From: Geoglobus sp.
GTDB lineage: Archaea; Halobacteriota; Archaeoglobi; Archaeoglobales; Archaeoglobaceae
NCBI GenBank assembly: GCA_015522195.1
Contig: WAMS01000098.1
Span: forward strand, 1 to 41,526
DNA length: 41,526 nt
Reading direction: 5' to 3'
The notes under the pieces are model-generated. The model had not been told where the DNA came from, made no database searches, and was given only the letters and a program-made list of their open reading frames with translations. Made by a program: the position numbers and the translations under genes. Positions 36,264-41,526 of the stretch are shown here, piece by piece (position 1 is the stretch's first letter; the number at the start of each line of letters is the position of its first letter).

Positions 36264-37694
36264 TCAGATGATTCCCTTCTCCCACAGTTCCTTGAGCTTT
36301 GGAAGCGGATATCCAAGCAGCTCGTGATAGATCCTGATGTTGTCGGCTCCAATCGGTCTCCATACCCACTTCACCCTCGGTGGTGTCTCGCTCATCTTCA
36401 CAGTAGCTCCATGTGTCAGCACATCTCCAAAGATCGGATCGTCAACCCATCTCAGAGTCCCTCTCTCCCAGAAGTGCTCGCATTCATAAACGTCTTTTGC
36501 CGAGAAAACGGGGACGGCTATGAGGCCGGCATTGTTGAGGGTCTCCACCACCTCATTCCTTGACTTGTCTGAGGCCCATTCCTCAAGAGCCCGGTATATC
36601 TCGATCTGAGCCTCAGGCTTCACCCTCTCCCTTGCACTTGAGTATTTCTCCCACAGATCAGGTCTGCCAATGACATAGCAGAGTTCTCTGAAATCCTCAT
36701 CCTGGAAGGCTGAGACCATCACATATCTGCTCTCGACACTTATCTGCGGGTTTGGATGCTCGGGTTCATCTGTCTTACCTGTCATTATAATGCCGTGCAC
36801 CGAAAGCAGCGTATCCCAGTTGCCCCACCTCTGCCTGACAACTCCGAATCTACCGTACAGGGGAAACGCATATCCTGTCGCTCTTGTGGAGCAGCTTATC
36901 TGGCTGAGGTCGATGAATGTTCCAAGGCCGGTCTTTCTCCTGTAGTGAGCTGCAGCAAGCACTCCAATAAGTCCTGTCAAACCGGAATACCAGTCAATGA
37001 GCCAGTTTGTCTGCTTTGTCGGATGTCCTCCAAAGTCCTCATGCCATCCTGTTATTGCCGCAAGCCCTCCGACAGCCTGTCCGAGAATATCGTAGCTACC
37101 ACCATATCTTCTCGGCCCGTAATTTCCGAATCCACCAAGATAGATGTATATGAGCCTTGGATTGACCTCCTTGAGCTGTGGGTAACCTATGCCCCACCTG
37201 TAGAATGTTCCGGGTCTGTAACATTCTGCCATGCTGTCTGAAATTCTTATGAGATCATAGTAAAGCTCCTTTGCTTCAGGGGCATGATAGTCCAGAGTTA
37301 TGAAGTACTTGTTGTCATTGGCATGGAGAAATCCCATTCCCGTTCCGACCATAGGTCGGTGGTCTGTCTCTGGCCAGAGGTAGGCTTCGTTGAATGGTGA
37401 GGTGTGTCTCATCGGGTCTCCAAGCTTCGGCATCTCTACCTTTATGACCTCCGCCCCGAACTCTCCGAGAGTGGCTCCAACATGGGGGCTGAGGATGTAC
37501 ATGGTTGACGAGATGTGTCTCCATCCCTTGAGCGCTTCAGGCTTCTCCCAGACTTTGTCAGGATCAAACATCCTTCTGCAGTACTCCTCAAAGGGAATTT
37601 TTTCCAAGTCATCTCCAGTAACCGGATCTGTATCCCTCGGAGGATCAAAACTCCAGCTTCCGGGTGGGTTAGGATCCCAAACCTTTTTCTCCAT
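36264..37694 (-). CDS. class III (CaiB/BaiF) CoA-transferase, catalytic-type subunit
   Basis: Protein of 476 residues. The fold signature is clear: [39 protein letters not shown], and [20 protein letters not shown], whose Asp near residue 200 matches the catalytic Asp of formyl-CoA transferase (YDxxxQAxxG). A ~30-residue N-terminal extension makes it longer than usual members (~400). It would transfer CoA between carboxylic acids through an aspartyl-CoA intermediate. GAGGTGAT precedes the start. Partner and substrate are discussed in the findings. Confidence 0.9.
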   Translation of the reverse strand: MEKKVWDPNPPGSWSFDPPRDTDPVTGDDLEKIPFEEYCRRMFDPDKVWEKPEALKGWRHISSTMYILSPHVGATLGEFGAEVIKVEMPKLGDPMRHTSPFNEAYLWPETDHRPMVGTGMGFLHANDNKYFITLDYHAPEAKELYYDLIRISDSMAECYRPGTFYRWGIGYPQLKEVNPRLIYIYLGGFGNYGPRRYGGSYDILGQAVGGLAAITGWHEDFGGHPTKQTNWLIDWYSGLTGLIGVLAAAHYRRKTGLGTFIDLSQISCSTRATGYAFPLYGRFGVVRQRWGNWDTLLSVHGIIMTGKTDEPEHPNPQISVESRYVMVSAFQDEDFRELCYVIGRPDLWEKYSSARERVKPEAQIEIYRALEEWASDKSRNEVVETLNNAGLIAVPVFSAKDVYECEHFWERGTLRWVDDPIFGDVLTHGATVKMSETPPRVKWVWRPIGADNIRIYHELLGYPLPKLKELWEKGII

Positions 37695-37703
37695 CATATC
37701 ACC

Positions 37704-39218
37704 TCACTCATGGTACCAGGTAGTAACACCCTCTCTTGCAAGCTTCTTTATCTCCTCAGGCCCAACGCCAAGATATCTCGCGAATATCTCTCCGTTATCG
37801 AGGCCAAGGGGTCTGCCAACCCACTTAATCCTTGCTGGAGTTCTGTGCTGATGTGCGAGGGGTGAGTTTGAGATCAGAACCCTCCCGTAGTGCTCGTCCA
37901 TGATTTCCATAACATGTCCTCTGTAGACGAAGTGCTCGTATTCTGCGATCTCATCTATCATGAGAACCGGAGCTGCTGCAACCTCTCTTGCGTTCATCTT
38001 GGCTTCAGCCTCAGCTCTGGTGTTGCTGACAAGCCAGTGAGCTGTGACTGTGTAGGTTTTTATGAGTCCCTCAAGTGCATTTCTTGCAGCCATTTCCTTC
38101 AGGAAAGGATCCTCAGCAATCAACCTGGCTCCTTCAGGATCCTCCTGAGCAATAACCTGCAGAATTCTGTACCACAGTCTGTCAGACTGTCCTCCTATCA
38201 TCATGTAACCATCCTTGCACGGATTCCATGCATACTGATTGAGGTTGGGATCCCACCCTCCAATTCTTGCCTTTATGCTTCCATCATACGCGTACCAGCT
38301 TATGTTGAAGTCCAGAATCTCCATGTAGCTTTCAGCTGATGTTGCCTCAATGAACTGTCCTCTTCCGCTCACATTCTCTCTGTAGTAGAGGGCTGCCAGA
38401 ATCGCAACAGTCCCCCACACTCCTGCTACAATATCGCCAACCCACTCTCCAGATCTCGTTGGGTTTCCTCCAAACTCCCTCGGCAGCAAGTCAGCAGGGA
38501 ATCCAGTTGAATGGACATACTCACTTGCAGACAGGCCAACAGGATCGAGCATCCACTGTCCGTACTTGGATACCCTGTCTTTCATAGAGCCCCACTGTCC
38601 GAGCTGACCGAACCATGCGTATATCAGCTTTGGATTGATTTTGCTGAGCTGTCTGTAGCCGATCCCCCATTCGTCAAATGTTCCCGGCGGGTAGTTTTCA
38701 AGGACTATGTCAGCATGAACTGCAAGCTTCTTGAACAGCTCCCTGCCCTTCTCGGTTTCAAGATTGAGTGTTATCGAGTACTCATTTCTGTGCTCGTGGA
38801 TGAACGTTGGGCTGACCTTCTCTCCGGTGTAGATGTCTTCAAATGCGTACTCCTCCCTGCCAAAGGGGTACCAGTATCTCTGCGGGTCACCCTCAATAGG
38901 CTCCACCTTTATCACGGTTGCCCCGAGCTCACCGAGATAGCTTGCCGCAATTGCCCCTGCCATTCCCATGACAGTACAGTCCAGAACGATGAGACCATCA
39001 AGGGCCCAAGGCTTTCCAACTGCCTTTCTGTAGTGGATGTTCTCCTCAACGAATTCACCGTAACTGCCATCCGGGTCTCTCGGGTCTTTGACCCACGGGG
39101 CATACAGCTCTTCCCTTTTTCTTGGCTCCGTTACAGGCCATGGTCTTGGCAGAAGTGTGTCCTTTACGTCGTTAATTTCCAGTTCCACATACTTTTCCTC
39201 ATACTTTTCGTCACTCAT
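37704..39218 (-). CDS. class III CoA-transferase-like subunit lacking the obvious catalytic Asp
   Basis: Protein of 504 residues with the same fold (LGELGATVIKVEPIEGDPQRYWYPFG, SITLNLETEKGRELFKKL, GTFDEWGIGYRQL). The segment aligned with [10 protein letters not shown] reads KYGQWMLDPVG, so the Asp position appears to be Gly. A ~45-residue N-terminal extension precedes the fold. Together with the next gene it probably forms an unequal heteromer, as in benzylsuccinate CoA-transferase BbsEF. The start ATG 39218 follows GGAGGTG. First gene of the operon. Confidence 0.88.
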   Translation of the reverse strand: MSDEKYEEKYVELEINDVKDTLLPRPWPVTEPRKREELYAPWVKDPRDPDGSYGEFVEENIHYRKAVGKPWALDGLIVLDCTVMGMAGAIAASYLGELGATVIKVEPIEGDPQRYWYPFGREEYAFEDIYTGEKVSPTFIHEHRNEYSITLNLETEKGRELFKKLAVHADIVLENYPPGTFDEWGIGYRQLSKINPKLIYAWFGQLGQWGSMKDRVSKYGQWMLDPVGLSASEYVHSTGFPADLLPREFGGNPTRSGEWVGDIVAGVWGTVAILAALYYRENVSGRGQFIEATSAESYMEILDFNISWYAYDGSIKARIGGWDPNLNQYAWNPCKDGYMMIGGQSDRLWYRILQVIAQEDPEGARLIAEDPFLKEMAARNALEGLIKTYTVTAHWLVSNTRAEAEAKMNAREVAAAPVLMIDEIAEYEHFVYRGHVMEIMDEHYGRVLISNSPLAHQHRTPARIKWVGRPLGLDNGEIFARYLGVGPEEIKKLAREGVTTWYHE

Positions 39219-39281
39219 TCAGGCACCTCCAGACTGAATTTCAAAATTCACTATTTTTGATGACAAATAACATATTAAAGC

Positions 39282-40364
39282 TTAACGATTTTGTCCAACC
39301 CTCTCATAAATCCTCCTGAATTCTTCTATTTCAAAAGCCTCGGCCACACGTCCACATTCATAAAGAGCTGAACCATATAAAGCTCTGTACTTTGGATTGC
39401 CATACATTGAAACCAGTTTTTTAAAGAAACCAGCAGCCTTCTCGAACTTTCCGGCATTCATGGCTGCCATCCCTGCTATATACAGTGCCTCTTCGCAGGA
39501 GTTTTCGATGTAATTCTGCAGCATTTCTTCAACAGCTTCAATTTCCCCCCTGTCAGCCTTTATGGATGCGAGTCCAAAGATTGCTTCCCTGTCATTTCTG
39601 TCCTCAAGTTCAAGATGGGCGGCAAGAGAGTATTCAGCTTCCACAAAAAGTCCTGCTCCAAGTGCAGCTTTTGCACATTCCTTCAAAGATCTGTCAGGTG
39701 ATAGTTCTCTGATCGCATTGAAATATGATTTCTCAAGTATGATACCTGTAACGTCACCGGATGCATAGTATCCATGTCCGGGGAAGATGTGGTTGATGTT
39801 AAGTTTTTTAAGATGTCTCAGCGTTATAATGAAGTTTTTAAGTGATCCTCCCAGGTTTTCATCGTAAACTGGATGGGTTATTACCGCATCTCCTGAAAAT
39901 AAGATTTCACTTTCACTGCCATACAGACAGATGTGGTCGAATGTGTGGCCGGGGGTATCAAGAACTCTATACCTCTCATCCCCCAGTTCTATCTCCTCAC
40001 CTCCCTTCAAACCGATCACTTTCACGTTCTTTCCAAAAATTCTGATCCTTCTTTCCAGGACATCTTTCATAGAGGCATGCACAAACACACTTACTCCATC
40101 AAAATCTTCATGACTTCTCAGGAGATCAAAGAGTCCCAGTGTGTGGTCATTATGAGAATGGGTGAGAAAAACTGAGGATATTTCTGAGATTTTACCCACC
40201 CTGCTGAACTCAAAAAACGCTGTGTAGTCATTTCCGGTGTCAATCAGCATACCGTCCTCTTTAAAGTAGTAGAGATTGGATGAATTTTCAAATCCTTCAA
40301 GGAAGTAGATACCCTCAACTCCTTCAATCTGGATCCAGCTGTAATCCTGTTCCTGGAGGTTCAT
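39282..40364 (-). CDS. metallo-beta-lactamase-fold hydrolase with TPR-like C terminus
   Basis: Protein of 360 residues. The first ~210 residues are an MBL fold: FLTHSHNDHTLG (HxHxDH), DTPGHTFDH, LFSGDAV and FPGHGYY metal ligands. The rest consists of helical pairs with TPR-like spacing (CEEALYIAGMAAMNAGKFEKAAGFFKKLV). It could be a thioesterase or hydrolase held on a partner by the repeats. It begins one base after the stop of the unknown AbrB-like gene and lies upstream of the CoA-transferase operon (63-base gap). Confidence 0.87.
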   Translation of the reverse strand: MNLQEQDYSWIQIEGVEGIYFLEGFENSSNLYYFKEDGMLIDTGNDYTAFFEFSRVGKISEISSVFLTHSHNDHTLGLFDLLRSHEDFDGVSVFVHASMKDVLERRIRIFGKNVKVIGLKGGEEIELGDERYRVLDTPGHTFDHICLYGSESEILFSGDAVITHPVYDENLGGSLKNFIITLRHLKKLNINHIFPGHGYYASGDVTGIILEKSYFNAIRELSPDRSLKECAKAALGAGLFVEAEYSLAAHLELEDRNDREAIFGLASIKADRGEIEAVEEMLQNYIENSCEEALYIAGMAAMNAGKFEKAAGFFKKLVSMYGNPKYRALYGSALYECGRVAEAFEIEEFRRIYERVGQNR

Positions 40365-40365
40365 G

Positions 40366-40800
40366 TTATTCAGCGTACGGCAGGGTATAGGAAAGCTTTA
40401 ATCTATCCTCTGCCCAGATTCTTCTCTCCTTTATCTCCCCTGAATAGACCTCAGTTTCCTTACCATCCTGCACAACACTCTCCACAACAAGTTCCAGAAA
40501 ATGCCATGCTGTGAGCTTGTACCTTGCTATGAAATCATGGTCAACAACAACAGCCATTCCGGTGAACCTTGATGTTTCCCATTCAAACTCCTCATTGGGC
40601 TCTGCAACAACATCCCCTGTTGATCCAGAATATACCTTTGTAACCTTGCCCTTTATCTTGTCACCGGGTTTAAGGTTGTACTCCTCATAAAGCTCCTTCG
40701 GAAGGTAGAACCACAAGGCCTCCTCGTTCTTTGCCCTCACATAACCTCTAACAAGCATTGGATCGTATCCACACAATATCACTCTCATCTTTTCAGGCAT
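40366..40800 (-). CDS. unknown protein, possible AbrB-like beta segment
   Basis: Protein of 144 residues. LWFYLPKELYEEYNLKPGDKIKGKVTKVYSG resembles the SpoVT/AbrB pattern of a Pro-Lys-Glu strand followed by LKPGDKI, but the surrounding sequence does not match a known regulator. ATG 40800 follows CAGGTGAT and is preferred to the TTG in the track. Probably co-transcribed with the MBL/TPR gene and divergent from the next gene. Confidence 0.75.
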   Translation of the reverse strand: MPEKMRVILCGYDPMLVRGYVRAKNEEALWFYLPKELYEEYNLKPGDKIKGKVTKVYSGSTGDVVAEPNEEFEWETSRFTGMAVVVDHDFIARYKLTAWHFLELVVESVVQDGKETEVYSGEIKERRIWAEDRLKLSYTLPYAE

Positions 40801-40895
40801 GCTATCACCTGACAAACTTCCTCATTATAAACTATTTAAGATTTTTTGTTTTAAATTATCCGAAACTGCTTTTAAATCGTAAAGAGTTTGCAGAC

Positions 40896-41246
40896 ATGCC
40901 CATGGAAGAGAGAGGATCCGAACTGAATTTTGAGTATGATGGAAAGATGATTAAATGTCAGTTTCTCGAAGTAGCGAAGGGCTACGAGACCGTTGTAATT
41001 TTTGTTGAAATTCCTGGAGGAGAACATGCTGGGTTTTCAGTAAAAAAAGGTGACAGAATTGTTGCGAAAGGGGAGATTGCAAAAGCCATACGGGAGGCAG
41101 GGATTCAGGGTATTGAAATGGCCGTCCCTCCTCCGGCAGATTCTAACGCCCTTATAATGGTGCGGGTAACCGTCCCTTTCGAGTCAGTTCGGAAAAGATT
41201 GATGGAGGTTCTCTTCAAAGAAATCAAATCAAGGGGTCTTGTGTAA
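40896..41246 (+). CDS. small protein of unknown function
   Basis: Protein of 116 residues (MPMEERGSELNFEYDGKMIKCQFLEVAKGYETVVIFVEIPGGEHAGFSVKKGD...) with alternating beta-rich and helical parts, not recognised. TTTTAAATC about 22-28 bases upstream supports ATG 40896; the 46 extra residues of the track cross the promoter and are rejected. ATG 40902 is a close alternative. Confidence 0.75.
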   Translation: MPMEERGSELNFEYDGKMIKCQFLEVAKGYETVVIFVEIPGGEHAGFSVKKGDRIVAKGEIAKAIREAGIQGIEMAVPPPADSNALIMVRVTVPFESVRKRLMEVLFKEIKSRGLV

Positions 41247-41322
41247 GTGAGACGGATTATGCCATCATCACCATTAATAATTTCAAGTAAATGATAAATA
41301 TTCTCTCCTTTTTCTTGTCCCA

Positions 41323-41526
41323 ATGGGAGATCAGACTGGGACAGGTCAGAGGACTTTTCCAGAATTTCATGCTGTAGAATACACTGACAGAAAGGGAGAC
41401 AGAGTTGTAATCAGAGAGTATAATCATCTCAAGGATAGAGAGAGACTCATAAAAATGTACGAGAGCTTCACCCCCGAGAACAGATGTCTGGGGCTACCGC
41501 CATCCACAAGAATCGGCATCGAAAAA
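41323..41526 (+). CDS. GNAT-type acetyltransferase, N-terminal part (cut by window end)
   Basis: The frame is open to the last base (68 codons). RVVIREYNHLKDRERLIKMYESFTPENRCLGLPP matches the N-terminal part of GNAT acetyltransferases that often follow acyl-CoA synthetase (ADP-forming) domains or act on proteins. GATAAATATT about 28 bases upstream is the likely TATA. The acetyl-CoA-binding motif lies beyond the window, so the call is tentative. Confidence 0.72.
   Translation, partial: MGDQTGTGQRTFPEFHAVEYTDRKGDRVVIREYNHLKDRERLIKMYESFTPENRCLGLPPSTRIGIEK

Noticed and set aside
38511-39260. 249-codon plus-strand ORF
   Set aside because: Antisense to the CoA-transferase subunit; Cys/Ser-rich random-looking composition.

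Overview
The window looks like the chromosome of a hyperthermophilic euryarchaeon, most likely a member of the Archaeoglobales (Archaeoglobus, Ferroglobus or Geoglobus). Supporting genes are archaeal TBP, Rpo7 and Spt4, Kae1 and Bud32, reverse gyrase, F420 synthesis (CofD), archaeal mevalonate-pathway genes, an inositol-1-phosphate synthase of 392 codons, AMP-forming acetyl-CoA synthetase, and an hsp20 promoter carrying a near copy of the Archaeoglobus HSR1 heat-shock box (CTAAC-N5-GTTAA). The assignment is inference; no database search was possible. Genes are densely packed. First genes of transcription units usually have a TATA element 22-30 nt before the start codon and little room for a leader. 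Internal genes carry GGAGGTGAT-type ribosome sites and often overlap as ATGA.

Layout. 1-640: gene-poor end with two hairpins and tRNA-Asp(GTC) on the minus strand. 640-10.1 kb: an HTH_10 regulator convergent with cofD; a divergent FAH-family hydrolase, valS and TrmB-like operon; an endonuclease IV-like protein; and the mevalonate-entry operon (HTH regulator, HMG-CoA synthase, thiolase, DUF35 protein). 10.1-13.6 kb: a small orphan, inositol-phosphate synthase, TBP, and an Agl23-like membrane protein. 13.6-18.4 kb: a long minus-strand information-processing cluster (Rpo7, Spt4, dephospho-CoA kinase, S24e, S27ae, Kae1, Bud32) with a B12-binding-type radical SAM protein upstream. 18.4-25.7 kb: a small Cys-rich ORF, aspartate kinase, a solitary Cas4-like nuclease, a glutaredoxin and ferredoxin-thioredoxin-reductase pair, acetyl-CoA synthetase, an aconitase-family dehydratase and a DRG GTPase. 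25.7-32.3 kb: Hsp20, nitroreductase, DsrE-like protein, stand-alone response regulator, reverse gyrase interrupted at an A9 tract, and an AbrB-PhoU regulator. 32.3-41.5 kb: an LOR/SDH-type protein, thioredoxin, Trm10, small Cys-rich genes, and an operon of two unequal class III CoA-transferases with two small Cys-containing proteins. It ends with an MBL-fold/TPR hydrolase, two unknown genes and a truncated GNAT acetyltransferase.

The most interesting items are the four-gene CoA-transferase operon, where one large subunit keeps the catalytic Asp motif and the other seems to have lost it; the frameshifted reverse gyrase; the thiolase whose nucleophilic Cys position reads Asp; the HSR1-like box at hsp20; several inverted or direct repeats around start-proximal TATA elements; and small Cys-rich ORFs absent from the ORF track. 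No CRISPR array, rRNA, insertion sequence or prophage was seen.
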